From the NCBI GenBank assembly GCA_023442525.1, contig JAEZZA010000029.1, positions 1 to 64,000 of the forward strand: 64,000 bases of DNA. The letters are read 5' to 3'. Shown here in pieces: positions 45,287 through 53,600 of this stretch. Source of the DNA: Bacteroidota bacterium. GTDB taxonomy: Bacteria > Bacteroidota > Bacteroidia > Bacteroidales > UBA10428. The notes under the pieces are model-generated. The model was not told the origin of the DNA, searched no databases, and saw nothing but the letters and a program-made list of their open reading frames with translations. Both the position numbers and the translations under genes were made by a program. Each line of letters begins with the position of its first letter. Position 1 is the first letter of the stretch.

Positions 45287-45697
45287 ATGAAAATTATTCA
45301 GGAATTCAGGCAATTTGCCATAAAAGGCAATGTTGTAGACATGGCTGTGGGTATTATTATCGGAGCTGCATTTGGTAAAATAGTAAGCTCGCTGGTAAAT
45401 GATGTAATCATGCCTCCGATAGGTCTTGCCATTGGCGGAGTCGACTTTACCGATCTCAAAGCCGTGCTCAAACCTGCCGGTATGGATGCTGCCGGTAATC
45501 CTATTGAAGCAGTAACATTAAATTATGGTGCATTTTTGCAAACTACCCTTGATTTTCTTATTGTGGCATTTGCCGTTTTCATGCTTATCAAGGCGATAAA
45601 CAGGCTGAAACGAAAGGAAGAAGTTGCTCCCGCTCCTCCCGCACCTACAAAAGAAGAAACGCTGTTAACCGAGATCAGGGATCTTCTTAAGAAATAA
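45287..45697 (+). CDS. mscL: Large-conductance mechanosensitive channel
   Basis: 136 residues. The pore-lining first helix reads NVVDMAVGIIIGAAFGKIVSS, and the second helix (LDFLIVAFAVFMLIKAINRL) is followed by a short Lys/Glu-rich C-terminal bundle. Length and layout match MscL, which opens under membrane tension during hypo-osmotic shock. The periplasmic loop between helices contains the family sequence around IMPPIGLAIGGVDF. Confidence 0.96.
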   Translation: MKIIQEFRQFAIKGNVVDMAVGIIIGAAFGKIVSSLVNDVIMPPIGLAIGGVDFTDLKAVLKPAGMDAAGNPIEAVTLNYGAFLQTTLDFLIVAFAVFMLIKAINRLKRKEEVAPAPPAPTKEETLLTEIRDLLKK

Positions 45698-45794
45698 TTT
45701 ACCGGGTTTTGTTGAGCAAAGTTGAATTTCGCCGCCAAAATTCGTTCTATAGTCATTGTTTCAACCCGTTTCATCATTTTTGAAAAAATCATGC

Positions 45795-45830
45795 ATCAGG
45801 TTTTTCTAATTTTATGTTGAAAAACCTGAT
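45795..45830 (+). promoter_or_regulatory. Perfect 11-base inverted repeat just before the siaC-like start codon
   Basis: ATCAGGTTTTT (45795-45805) and AAAAACCTGAT (45820-45830) flank a 14-base loop, ending 3 bases before the ATG at 45834. In RNA it would bury the ribosome entry region; in DNA it could be an operator. It lacks a U tract on the plus strand, so it is not a simple mscL terminator. Confidence 0.5.
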
Positions 45831-45833
45831 AGC

Positions 45834-46211
45834 ATGAATCGGTCACTGGTATTACAACCTTCAAATTATACTCCCTTTGTTTCATTCGAACCGAATGGAA
45901 ACCTGATAATTAAGGGTCGATCGTTGATGCTCGACACTGTAAGTTACTACACTCCCCTGATCGAATGGGTAAAACATCAGAAAAGTGAATCGGTGCACTT
46001 CACTATTGAAATTGACTACTTTAACACAGCATCTTCAAAAAAACTCCTGGAGATTTTAAAAATACTGGATCAACAGGATAATGTAAAAGAGTTTATTGTA
46101 TATTGGGGCTTTGAATCCGACGACGAAGACATCCTATCGAAAGGCCAAATCCTCCAGGAGAGACTTAAGAAAGCCTGTTTCCGTTTCAGGGAACTGGCAG
46201 GTTTGGATTAA
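45834..46211 (+). CDS. SiaC/DUF1987 family regulatory phosphoprotein
   Basis: 125 residues, cytoplasmic. It matches DUF1987, the family of Pseudomonas SiaC: KGRSLMLDTVSYYTPLIEW and the segment DYFNTASSKKLLEIL. Thr65 in that segment corresponds to the threonine phosphorylated in SiaC, where an anti-sigma-like kinase and a PP2C phosphatase set the phosphorylation state and thereby diguanylate cyclase activity. No kinase or phosphatase gene is adjacent, so this copy is an orphan in the window. A hairpin lies directly before the start codon. Confidence 0.85.
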   Translation: MNRSLVLQPSNYTPFVSFEPNGNLIIKGRSLMLDTVSYYTPLIEWVKHQKSESVHFTIEIDYFNTASSKKLLEILKILDQQDNVKEFIVYWGFESDDEDILSKGQILQERLKKACFRFRELAGLD

Positions 46212-46225
46212 TTTACACTTTTACT

Positions 46226-46456
46226 ATGGAAGATACTTGCAATTGCCCGATTCTTGAAGATTGTACGGTTTACAGAAATGATATTTCACATAATGAAATA
46301 GTAGGATTGACCTATCGCGACCTGTATTGCCTTCAGGTTAACAAGAAATATAAAGTCTGTAAAAGGTATTTGGCCTATCGGAAGTTTGGGAAGCCGGCTC
46401 CCCGGGAAATCCTTCCCAATTCGATTGTAAAGCTTGAAGAGATAACCGGTAATTAA
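46226..46456 (+). CDS. Small cysteine-containing hypothetical protein
   Basis: 76 residues. The N-terminus has CNCPILEDC, followed by YCLQ and VCKRY, giving five cysteines that might bind zinc or an iron-sulfur cluster. The rest is basic and aromatic. I do not recognise the family. It starts 14 bases after the siaC-like gene on the same strand and overlaps the convergent zinc-ribbon gene by 4 bases, so it is likely a real gene co-transcribed with siaC. Confidence 0.6.
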   Translation: MEDTCNCPILEDCTVYRNDISHNEIVGLTYRDLYCLQVNKKYKVCKRYLAYRKFGKPAPREILPNSIVKLEEITGN

Positions 46457-46809
46457 TCAACTTTTCGGGTTACCAGCATATAAAAATCATTGTCGAGAGG
46501 GAGATATCCCTCGTCGTAACAGAAATAGTACACCGTTCCGGTTTTTGTGGTGTATAAATTGGTGATATAGCCAAAGTCGAAGCCCTTTTTGGCAAGCCTT
46601 GACTTATGGACCCGTATTTTACCGTCCGGGTTCATTTCGGCCATTATATTCCTGTTCTTCTTGAGGATTCCGTTTACCCTGCGGACATACTGATTGCCTG
46701 CCACGCTTTTAATCTTGTTATTATAAGTATTACGGCATGCATCGGAACAGAATTTCTTGTCGGTCCGTCCATGGAGTAATTCCCCACATTCAAGACATCT
46801 TCTTTCCAT
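46453..46809 (-). CDS. Zinc-ribbon protein (DUF2116-like)
   Basis: 118 residues. The first 35 form a treble-clef or zinc ribbon: CLECG and FCSDACRNTYNN supply the four cysteines. The remaining part, KIRVHKSRLAKKGFDFGYIT and YYFCYDEGYLPLDNDFYMLV, is a conserved-looking domain of unknown role. Similar short proteins are widespread in Bacteroidota. The coding region is divergent from ssb across 182 bases that contain a perfect palindrome. Confidence 0.75.
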   Translation of the reverse strand: MERRCLECGELLHGRTDKKFCSDACRNTYNNKIKSVAGNQYVRRVNGILKKNRNIMAEMNPDGKIRVHKSRLAKKGFDFGYITNLYTTKTGTVYYFCYDEGYLPLDNDFYMLVTRKVD

Positions 46810-46842
46810 AACCTATTATATTGATATTCTGAAATATAAAAG

Positions 46843-46860
46843 TTTGTACCCGTGTACAAA
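46843..46860. promoter_or_regulatory. 18-base palindrome between the zinc-ribbon gene and ssb
   Basis: TTTGTAC-CCGT-GTACAAA is a perfect inverted repeat with 7-base arms and a 4-base centre, 34 bases upstream of the zinc-ribbon gene and 132 before ssb. It has the shape of a dimeric repressor site. The GTAC-N4-GTAC core recalls some LexA boxes, but that identification is only a guess. Confidence 0.5.
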
Positions 46861-46991
46861 TGTTTACTTTCGTTTATAAATGACAGTAAGCATTTATTAA
46901 CCGACTCGTCCGATAGTAAGTCCGTTACTTTACATCATCAAATTTCAACATTCAAATCAACCCTTATTTTAAACATTTAAATTTAGTAATT

Positions 46992-47357
46992 ATGAACACA
47001 TTACGCAACAAGGTCCAATTAATTGGACATCTCGGACAGAACCCTGAATTAAGGTCGTTTGACAATGGTAAATCGTTTGCCAGATTTTCTGTGGCAACAA
47101 ACGATTCTTACCGCGACTCCACGGGTAAGCAAATTACCGAAACACAGTGGCATAATGTAGTAGCCTGGGGCAACCTGGCTAAAACTGCAGAAAAATACCT
47201 CGTGAAAGGCAGCGAAGTGGTTATCGAAGGAAAGCTGACGCACCGGAAATGGGAGGATAAGGAAGGCAAAAAGAATTATTTCACTGAAGTAGTTGCCAGC
47301 GATATGGTTCTGTTAAGGAACAGCAGATCTTCCGACAGTGACTCAGAGGAAAATTGA
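46992..47357 (+). CDS. ssb: Single-stranded DNA-binding protein
   Basis: 121 residues. The OB fold carries the usual motifs: NKVQLIGHLGQNPELR, FSVATNDSYRDSTGKQITETQWHNVVAWG and LVKGSEVVIEGKLTHRKWEDKEGKK. The C-terminal tail is short and acidic (SDSDSEEN) but lacks the canonical DDDIPF tip, so interaction with SSB partners may differ or this may be a second SSB. The leader contains the palindrome at 46843. Alone on the plus strand before a HIT gene. Confidence 0.93.
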   Translation: MNTLRNKVQLIGHLGQNPELRSFDNGKSFARFSVATNDSYRDSTGKQITETQWHNVVAWGNLAKTAEKYLVKGSEVVIEGKLTHRKWEDKEGKKNYFTEVVASDMVLLRNSRSSDSDSEEN

Positions 47358-47443
47358 CTGGCAGCGTAAGCATTTGATTTTGTGTATAAAAGCAATACTG
47401 GCATTTTTTCTTTAACTTGCTTTTATTATCAAACAAATTGCAG

Positions 47444-47905
47444 GTGCAAAATTGTCCGTTTTGTAACGATGCTGTCCGTAATTCGGTATTTCTTTCGGAT
47501 GATGGTTTTCTGGCGCTTTATAATATTGCGCCGGTTCTTCCCGGACATTCGCTGGTTATTCCCGAAAAGCATCTGATAAGCCTGTTTGATCTTACAGGAC
47601 CGGAAATAACCCGAATGTTCGAAACAGCCCGAAAAGCTCTCCGGGTATTGATGACAGCATTCAGTACCGATGCGTTCGACCTGTCACTACAGGAGAAGCC
47701 CGAAGCCGGTCAGACAATCGAACATTTGCACCTGCATATTGTACCTCGTATGAAAAATGACCTGAAGTCGCCGGGTGACTGGTACCCGATGGTGGCAGAT
47801 AACGACAATGCCATGATCGACAGCTTTAGCCGGCCCAGGTTGAATGATGAAGCAATGAGTCAGATTGTAACCGAGCTCAGAAAAGTCACCGCTTCATTAT
47901 TCTGA
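47444..47905 (+). CDS. HIT family nucleotide hydrolase
   Basis: About 153 residues from a GTG at 47444; an upstream TTG (47417) would add nine unlikely residues. The N-terminus has CPFC, a zinc-binding pair in several HIT proteins. The catalytic HIT motif is HLHLHIVPR. GHSLVIPEKHLISLFDL is typical of the family. HIT enzymes hydrolyse dinucleoside polyphosphates or AMP-linked compounds; the exact substrate is not evident. It ends 33 bases from the convergent yidD gene. Confidence 0.85.
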   Translation: MQNCPFCNDAVRNSVFLSDDGFLALYNIAPVLPGHSLVIPEKHLISLFDLTGPEITRMFETARKALRVLMTAFSTDAFDLSLQEKPEAGQTIEHLHLHIVPRMKNDLKSPGDWYPMVADNDNAMIDSFSRPRLNDEAMSQIVTELRKVTASLF

Positions 47906-47938
47906 TCATCATTGGGCTTCCCGACATTTTATCAATAA

Positions 47939-48199
47939 TTATTGTTTGGACGAACGGGCAGGTGGGACAGGATCATAGCCATGAGTCCCCCACGGATTGC
48001 ACCTCAATATCCTCCAGATGGCAAGAAGACTACCCCTGAAAATTCCATGAGTCCTGAGTGCCTGAATGGCATACTCGGAACATGAAGGGTAATGCCTGCA
48101 TGTTTTGGGGAGTAAAGGAGAGATAAAATATTGATAGAATTTCACAGGCAGTATCATCAGCCAGATGGCTGCTTTATGCAGATATTCGATCAATTTCAT
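47939..48199 (-). CDS. yidD: YidD membrane protein insertion efficiency factor
   Basis: 86 residues. The core FYQYFISPLLPKTCRHYPSCSEYAIQAL and the later RCNPWGTHGYDPVP are the YidD signature, with its conserved cysteines. YidD assists YidC-dependent insertion of membrane proteins and is often found near rnpA and yidC. Here it overlaps queD by 4 bases (ATGA), so the two are translated from one transcript, an unusual neighbourhood. Confidence 0.93.
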   Translation of the reverse strand: MKLIEYLHKAAIWLMILPVKFYQYFISPLLPKTCRHYPSCSEYAIQALRTHGIFRGSLLAIWRILRCNPWGTHGYDPVPPARSSKQ

Positions 48200-48615
48200 T
48201 GAATATGGCCGGGAGGATACTCCACGAAATTTCTGGGTGTTTCATAAAGAACAACCTGTATCTGGTATTTCGGGCTGATATTTTTTCGGAGTATATCCCA
48301 GATTGAAATAGCAATATTTTCAGCAGAAGGGATCCTCGAGGAAAATTCAGGAACATCCAGGTTCAGGTTCCGGTGATCATAACGTTTTATTACATGTTCA
48401 TCAATGATATCCTTAAGGATTTTCATGTCAAACACGTATCCGGTTTCAGGATCGACCTCACCGGTCAGCTTCACAATCAGATCGTAATTGTGGCCGTGAA
48501 AGTTAGGAAGACTGCATTGACCGAAAACCCGCTCGTTTTTTTCATCATCCCAGGATGGGTTAAAAATCCGGTGAGCCGCGTTGAAATGCGCTTCCCTGCA
48601 GACGGTTACTTTCAT
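48196..48615 (-). CDS. queD: 6-carboxy-5,6,7,8-tetrahydropterin synthase
   Basis: 139 residues. Zinc ligands are the His of FNAAHRI and the pair in NFHGHNYDL; the catalytic cysteine lies in FGQCSLPN, and the late YETPRNFVEY gives the binding glutamate. It converts dihydroneopterin triphosphate to carboxytetrahydropterin on the queuosine (preQ0) route. The other queuosine genes are not in the window. It starts just after the kef-type gene on the same strand. Confidence 0.92.
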   Translation of the reverse strand: MKVTVCREAHFNAAHRIFNPSWDDEKNERVFGQCSLPNFHGHNYDLIVKLTGEVDPETGYVFDMKILKDIIDEHVIKRYDHRNLNLDVPEFSSRIPSAENIAISIWDILRKNISPKYQIQVVLYETPRNFVEYPPGHIQ

Positions 48616-48621
48616 TATGCA

Positions 48622-50631
48622 TCAGTTTTCCACAAAGTTATCACTTTGAGTTCGTTTTCGCTCGAATAATTGAGATGCATCGGCAATATGCCGTGGTCGG
48701 CCCATCAGATAAACCGTATCGCCCTTTTCAATGAGTGTTTCAGGATCGGGATTATCCATCAGGTTTTCCATTCGCATAAGTGCCGCTATGGTTACGCCGA
48801 ATTTGTTCCGTAACTGCATTTCAACCAAACTTTTGCCAATAACCGGCGACCGCTCGTCTACCCGAACTGCGGTAATTTCGATATTGGCCAGTTCTTTCAA
48901 AACAGAAAAATCGGATTTGCTTACTTCTTCCTTGAAAATACCGTAATTATCATTCCGTATGCGGTTCACAAATGCATTGATTTCGTGCCGTGGAATTAGT
49001 AATTTTTCCAGGAGCCTGTCAAACAACTCAATAGAAGTTTCAAATTCTTCGGGAATTACCTTATTGGCCCCGGCACTGTAAAGATCCTCTATATCCTCAA
49101 CCTTCTTTGTCCTTACAATGATATAGGTGTGGTCATTCATCATTCGCACCTTTTCAATAATTGACATGGCCGTGATCATGTTACCGATGGAAATCACAAC
49201 CATATCTGCTGTGTCGACATGAGCCTTTTCAAGTATCGGTTCATTTACTGCATCACCATAGAGTACATTTTCACCCTTGAGCTGGCGTCGTCTTACCTCT
49301 TCGGGATCAAAAACGATTGCCATATAAGGGATTGACATCGACCTTACCATACGGGCCAGGTTAAGCGCTCTTGAATCTTTTCCGATAATCACCAGATGCC
49401 CCTTTAATTCCGGAATGTCCATCTGAGGCAAGGGGTTGATCCCTTCTATCATTTTCCGCGGCAAAGGAAGTTTAAGCAACAAGCCGGACAGCGGACGCGA
49501 GACTCTGATTACAAGAGGTGTTAATGCCATAGTAGTTACCGCAACAGTCAGAAATAACTGGTAATGATAGGGGGTGATGAGACTGTAGGTCAATCCCAGT
49601 GAAGCCAGTACAAAAGCAAATTCACCAATCTGGCTTAGAGCCATGCCTACCATAATTGTTCCCCTGAATGTATGACCCAGCAGAAACGCAGTTATTGAGG
49701 CAATAAGTGCTTTGGACAGTATCACAACCATTACCGTAAAAAGCACCAGTAACGGATTCTCGATCAAAAAATGGACGTCAAGCAGAATTCCTATGGATAT
49801 GAAAAAGAAACTGACAAACAGATCTTTCAGAGGAGCAAGGTTACCAAATGCATTGTGACTGTATTGTGTGTCGCTAATCATAAGACCGGCTATGAATGCT
49901 CCGAAAGCAAGCGACATTCCAAGTTTGGCAGTAAGTAGTGCTACGCCCAGGCAGATGAACAGAATGCTCATCATGAAAAGTTCCTGGTTTTTTGTACGCG
50001 CTACGGCATACAGTAATCTTGGCATGAGCCAACGATTTCCTATGTAAATGAATGCAAGAATAAATACCGCCTTTAAGGCAAGGAATAAAAGCGCGTGTTC
50101 TTCGGTTGAGGTCTTGCCTCCCAAAATCGGTGTAAAAAGCATGAGTGGCACAAGCAGCAAATCCTGAAATATCAGAATTCCCAGAACCGTTCTGCCGTAA
50201 TTTGAAGTGAGTTCCGAACGCTCCTGGAGCATTTTCAAAACAATTGCCGTGCTGCTCAATGCCGTGAGAAATCCTATAAAAAGGGCCCCTTTCCAGTGAA
50301 TCTGATATCCCCTGGCAATTACCATTGTAACTGCCACGGTGAACACAAACTGCAACAATCCGCCCACAAATACGATCTTTCGGATCTTCAACAGATGATT
50401 TAGTGAAAACTCAATACCAATGCTGAATAATAGCATCACAACTCCAATTTCCGCTATCAGGTCGATATCATGATGATCACCGATTATTCCGAGAATATTC
50501 GGTCCTACCAGCACACCTGTTAACAAATAGCCCAGAATGGTAGGGAGTTTGACTTTGCTGAAAAGAAAATTAACGAGTGTTGAAAACGCGAAAATCGTTA
50601 CGATACCACTTAACAGATCGAGATTCATCAA
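48622..50631 (-). CDS. Kef-type CPA2 monovalent cation/H+ antiporter
   Basis: 669 residues. About 12 membrane helices (1-385) with LLFSIGIEFSL and the characteristic GAFIAGLMISDTQYSH segment of CPA2 antiporters. A TrkA-N (RCK) domain spans about 405-530; its nucleotide-binding loop reads IIGKDSRALNLAR in place of GxGxxG. A TrkA-C domain ends the protein (about 570-655, SPVIGKSLVEMQLRNKFGV). It should exchange K+ or Na+ for protons in the inner membrane, gated by the cytosolic domain. The queD gene follows 6 bases later, so co-transcription is likely. Confidence 0.9.
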   Translation of the reverse strand: MMNLDLLSGIVTIFAFSTLVNFLFSKVKLPTILGYLLTGVLVGPNILGIIGDHHDIDLIAEIGVVMLLFSIGIEFSLNHLLKIRKIVFVGGLLQFVFTVAVTMVIARGYQIHWKGALFIGFLTALSSTAIVLKMLQERSELTSNYGRTVLGILIFQDLLLVPLMLFTPILGGKTSTEEHALLFLALKAVFILAFIYIGNRWLMPRLLYAVARTKNQELFMMSILFICLGVALLTAKLGMSLAFGAFIAGLMISDTQYSHNAFGNLAPLKDLFVSFFFISIGILLDVHFLIENPLLVLFTVMVVILSKALIASITAFLLGHTFRGTIMVGMALSQIGEFAFVLASLGLTYSLITPYHYQLFLTVAVTTMALTPLVIRVSRPLSGLLLKLPLPRKMIEGINPLPQMDIPELKGHLVIIGKDSRALNLARMVRSMSIPYMAIVFDPEEVRRRQLKGENVLYGDAVNEPILEKAHVDTADMVVISIGNMITAMSIIEKVRMMNDHTYIIVRTKKVEDIEDLYSAGANKVIPEEFETSIELFDRLLEKLLIPRHEINAFVNRIRNDNYGIFKEEVSKSDFSVLKELANIEITAVRVDERSPVIGKSLVEMQLRNKFGVTIAALMRMENLMDNPDPETLIEKGDTVYLMGRPRHIADASQLFERKRTQSDNFVEN

Positions 50632-50787
50632 GCCTTTTTATGATATAAAGATATACATAACTATGAGTTCTCAGACGACCATAGTCTTCAATACAGATAT
50701 ATTATTGAACAATTTTCAATAAAAATAAACACTATGCCTGAAACGAAAAAAAGCGGATTTTATATAAAAGTGAATAGGAGATAATAC

Positions 50788-51651
50788 CTAAACACTCAAT
50801 TGTGGTACTCTTTTTTCAAGATCGAGCAACTGATCGATACTTTCAATGCCTATTGTAAAACACGAAATATAATCCTGTGCAAGAATGTACTTAATACATT
50901 CATCTTTACGATTTACCAGGCTGCCATCCCCAAATATCTTCATTCCCATAACTACCTTACCCGATTGCTTCATTTGCCTGAGTACATCTGTTACCGTTGA
51001 AACAGGAGCATCCATTGACACCCCTCCGGGATTGATCCGGGCAAGATCAATCTGAACCCATGGTGATTCAGCAGCCGCATTTAATGCATCAAGAGTGTGA
51101 CATGAAACACCATGAGCACGAACAATCTTTTGTTCACGGGCGAGAGACAGAACATTCATGGCTCCTTTTTTTTCTTCAGGCCATCGCTTGCTTACCATAC
51201 AATGCAGCAAAACGATATCCAGGTAATCGGTTCCGATCTCTTTTCTAAACCGGTCGATATCTTTCTTCATTTCCTCCTCGGTGGATGCATGCGTTTTCGT
51301 AAGTATCACAACCTTTTCCCGGGGAACTCTTTGTAAAGCCTCTTTAAGATGAGGATGCGTACCGTATTGATCAGCAGAATCCCAGAAGAAAACACCTTTG
51401 TCATATGCAGTGATCAGTAGTGCGGCCAGACCACTAACCCCTAATTTGCGGGTCTGATTTGAACTGTGGCCTACTCCGTTGGTGCCGGTGCCAATAGCCA
51501 TCCTCGAAACCTGTATACCGGTTTTTCCTAACATTACTTTATCAGAAATGAATTTCTTTCCTGAAGAATCAGCCAACTTTAACCCTGCAGGTGTAAGTAA
51601 TGCCATTCCTGCCGTTAGTGAAGCACCCTTTATAAAACTGCGCCGGTCCAT
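50788..51651 (-). CDS. Exported aldo/keto reductase
   Basis: 287 residues. The N-terminus has a twin-arginine motif (DRRSFIKGAS) and a hydrophobic core, implying export of a folded cofactor-containing enzyme. The AKR catalytic tetrad is visible: Asp and Tyr in WDSADQYGTHP, Lys in LTKTHAS and His in LLHCMVS. It would reduce carbonyls with NAD(P)H, although cofactor supply outside the cytoplasm is unclear. Substrate unknown. It stands alone between 156-base and 152-base gaps, which hold only a short inverted repeat (50702-50722). Confidence 0.88.
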   Translation of the reverse strand: MDRRSFIKGASLTAGMALLTPAGLKLADSSGKKFISDKVMLGKTGIQVSRMAIGTGTNGVGHSSNQTRKLGVSGLAALLITAYDKGVFFWDSADQYGTHPHLKEALQRVPREKVVILTKTHASTEEEMKKDIDRFRKEIGTDYLDIVLLHCMVSKRWPEEKKGAMNVLSLAREQKIVRAHGVSCHTLDALNAAAESPWVQIDLARINPGGVSMDAPVSTVTDVLRQMKQSGKVVMGMKIFGDGSLVNRKDECIKYILAQDYISCFTIGIESIDQLLDLEKRVPQLSV

Positions 51652-51803
51652 ATATTTGAAATTTTAGCCTGAGTAATACGTTTTTAAAAACATTCAGATC
51701 AGTATAATGTTTTTAGTAGTACAGTTAATAAAATTATAAAATCCCCGAAGTTATGAGTCGCTCATAACCGAACGAAATTGTTTTTAAATTAGCGCAAAAA
51801 AAT

Positions 51804-52001
51804 ATGAAATTAAGTTCGGGTGCCAGAAATCTTAGAGCTACTATTGAAAAAGCCATGGAAGATCATAAGATCACCAAGACTGAATACGACGAGATCATAC
51901 ATCAGGCAACTGAAGATGGGCATATCGATCGTCAGGAGCAGGCCCTTCTGAAAGAATTACAAGACATGATCGCCGAAAAATCCATTAAGATTGTTCCCTG
52001 A
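51804..52001 (+). CDS. Small conserved-looking helical protein
   Basis: 65 residues, no signal, very charged and helical. The segment EDGHIDRQEQALLKEL recalls the metal-binding-like helix pair of TerB-type tellurite resistance proteins but is too short for the full domain. I recognise it as a type of short protein seen in other Bacteroidota but know no function. Its 3' end overlaps the convergent PAP2 gene by 17 bases. Confidence 0.55.
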   Translation: MKLSSGARNLRATIEKAMEDHKITKTEYDEIIHQATEDGHIDRQEQALLKELQDMIAEKSIKIVP

Positions 52002-52575
52002 ATACCGGATGAATATTACCGGCTTTTCGATACATAAATCGGTTGGCCAGTAAACATACAATCCAGGCGATCAAGGCACCAATAAGTCCTCCGCAAATCA
52101 CATCGCCCGGATAATGTACACCCAGGTAAATACGGCTGTAGGATACAATTGCAGCCCATACAACCATTCCCGCAAACACACTTCTGTACCGGAAGATCAG
52201 AGAGATAAAAACAGCAAGTGCAAAGGAATTAGCAGCATGAGCTGAAACAAAACCATACGAACTTCTGCAATAGTTATTTACTATATGTACCAAATGACCT
52301 ATTTCAGGGTCTTTGCAAGGTCGAAATCTTTTAACGCCGTCTTTTAGAACATTGGAGATCTGATCGGTAAGCGTAATCATGATTATTGCACCTAATATAA
52401 ACCACACGGAATTCCACCTGTATTTTCTAACTATCAGAACTACCAGTAAAAGATAGAAAGGTACCCAGACATACTTATCAGAGATTAAATACATCAGCTG
52501 ATCGATGAAAGGCGAGACTTCTCCGTTCAATTTAAGGAAAAGCTGCTGATCAATGTGATTTAATGAATTAATCAT
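51985..52575 (-). CDS. PAP2 family membrane phosphatase
   Basis: 196 residues with five or six membrane helices. The three PAP2 motifs are present: KDGVKRFRP (KxxxxxxRP), YGFVSAHAAN (PSGH-like, His retained) and SRIYLGVHYPGD (SRx5HxxxD). It likely removes phosphate from lipid phosphates or undecaprenyl pyrophosphate at the outer face of the inner membrane. Its 5' end overlaps the obg stop region by 8 bases, so it is the last gene of the hpt-adk-obg unit. Confidence 0.92.
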   Translation of the reverse strand: MINSLNHIDQQLFLKLNGEVSPFIDQLMYLISDKYVWVPFYLLLVVLIVRKYRWNSVWFILGAIIMITLTDQISNVLKDGVKRFRPCKDPEIGHLVHIVNNYCRSSYGFVSAHAANSFALAVFISLIFRYRSVFAGMVVWAAIVSYSRIYLGVHYPGDVICGGLIGALIAWIVCLLANRFMYRKAGNIHPVFREQS

Positions 52576-53566
52576 TCATCGGAATGTTTAGCTCTTCCCA
52601 GAGCACATCTTTCAGTTTTTGCAGGTTACTTCCGGTTTGAGATGAAATAAATACAACCGGAAGTTCCGGTAAAGTAGGTTTGATTTCAGAAATAATCTGT
52701 TCGTCCACCATATCGGTTTTGGAAATAGCCAGAACCCTTCTTTTATCCATCAACTCAGGGTTGTACTGCCTGAGTTCATTTACCAGAATTTCATATTCTC
52801 CGGCAATATCGTTGGCGTCCACCGGAATTACAAACAACAGTACCGAATTCCGTTCAATATGCCTGAGAAATCTGAGTCCCAGACCTCTTCCCTCGTGTGC
52901 ACCTTCAATAATTCCAGGAATATCGGCCATAACAAACGATCGGGAATCCCTGTAATTCACAATTCCCAGGTTTGGTACCAGGGTGGTAAACGGATAATCT
53001 GCAATTTTGGGCTTTGCAGCTGATAACACCGATAACAATGTAGATTTACCTGCATTGGGGAAACCTACAAGTCCTACATCGGCCAAAATTTTAAGCTCAA
53101 GAGTATAATGACCCTCTATAGAAGGCTCTCCGGGCTGCGCATAACGGGGTGTCTGGTTTGTCGCCGATTTGAAATGGGTATTCCCGAGTCCTCCCCTGCC
53201 TCCCGGTACAAGTATATATTCTTCACTTTCGCGGGTTATCTCGAAAAGGATTTCTTCGGAATCGGCTTTCCGTGCAACAGTTCCCAACGGCACTTCTATA
53301 ACCACATCATCACCATCTGAGCCGGTTTTATTGGCTTTCATACCGTCTTCACCATGTCCGGCAAAGATGTGCTTCCTGTAACGTAAGTGGAGAAGAGTCC
53401 ATAACTGGCTGTTTCCCCTGAGGATGATATGTCCTCCTCTGCCTCCGTCGCCTCCGTCGGGTCCACCCTTTGGGATAAACTTTTCTCTTCGCAGGTGAGC
53501 CGAACCTTTTCCTCCTCTGCCCGACCGGCAGAATATTTTTATATAATCTACAAAGTTACTCTCCAC
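52568..53566 (-). CDS. obgE: Obg family GTPase
   Basis: 332 residues. The glycine-rich Obg fold (about 1-158) includes GRGGKGSAHLRREKFIPKGG. The G domain follows with GFPNAGKSTLL (P-loop), DIPGIIEGAHEGRGLG (switch II) and SKTDM (G4). It lacks the extra C-terminal OCT domain. Obg is an essential GTPase involved in ribosome maturation and stress control. It is downstream of adk, 34 bases away, in a minus-strand operon. Confidence 0.96.
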   Translation of the reverse strand: MESNFVDYIKIFCRSGRGGKGSAHLRREKFIPKGGPDGGDGGRGGHIILRGNSQLWTLLHLRYRKHIFAGHGEDGMKANKTGSDGDDVVIEVPLGTVARKADSEEILFEITRESEEYILVPGGRGGLGNTHFKSATNQTPRYAQPGEPSIEGHYTLELKILADVGLVGFPNAGKSTLLSVLSAAKPKIADYPFTTLVPNLGIVNYRDSRSFVMADIPGIIEGAHEGRGLGLRFLRHIERNSVLLFVIPVDANDIAGEYEILVNELRQYNPELMDKRRVLAISKTDMVDEQIISEIKPTLPELPVVFISSQTGSNLQKLKDVLWEELNIPMND

Positions 53567-53600
53567 TTAGGGAAGCTTTGTTTCAGATCCGTCTGACTAA

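Noticed and set aside
11101..46916. Shared 9-mer GTCCGATAG at 11101-11109 and 46908-46916, each with a TGACA nearby
   Set aside because: A 9-base match in 64 kb is expected by chance about once every couple of windows, and the spacing to TGACA differs (8 versus 27 bases).
50702..50722. Inverted repeat TTATTGAA/TTCAATAA between the Kef-type and aldo/keto reductase genes
   Set aside because: Short, AT-only arms in AT-rich noncoding DNA, no U tract and no promoter next to it; likely chance.
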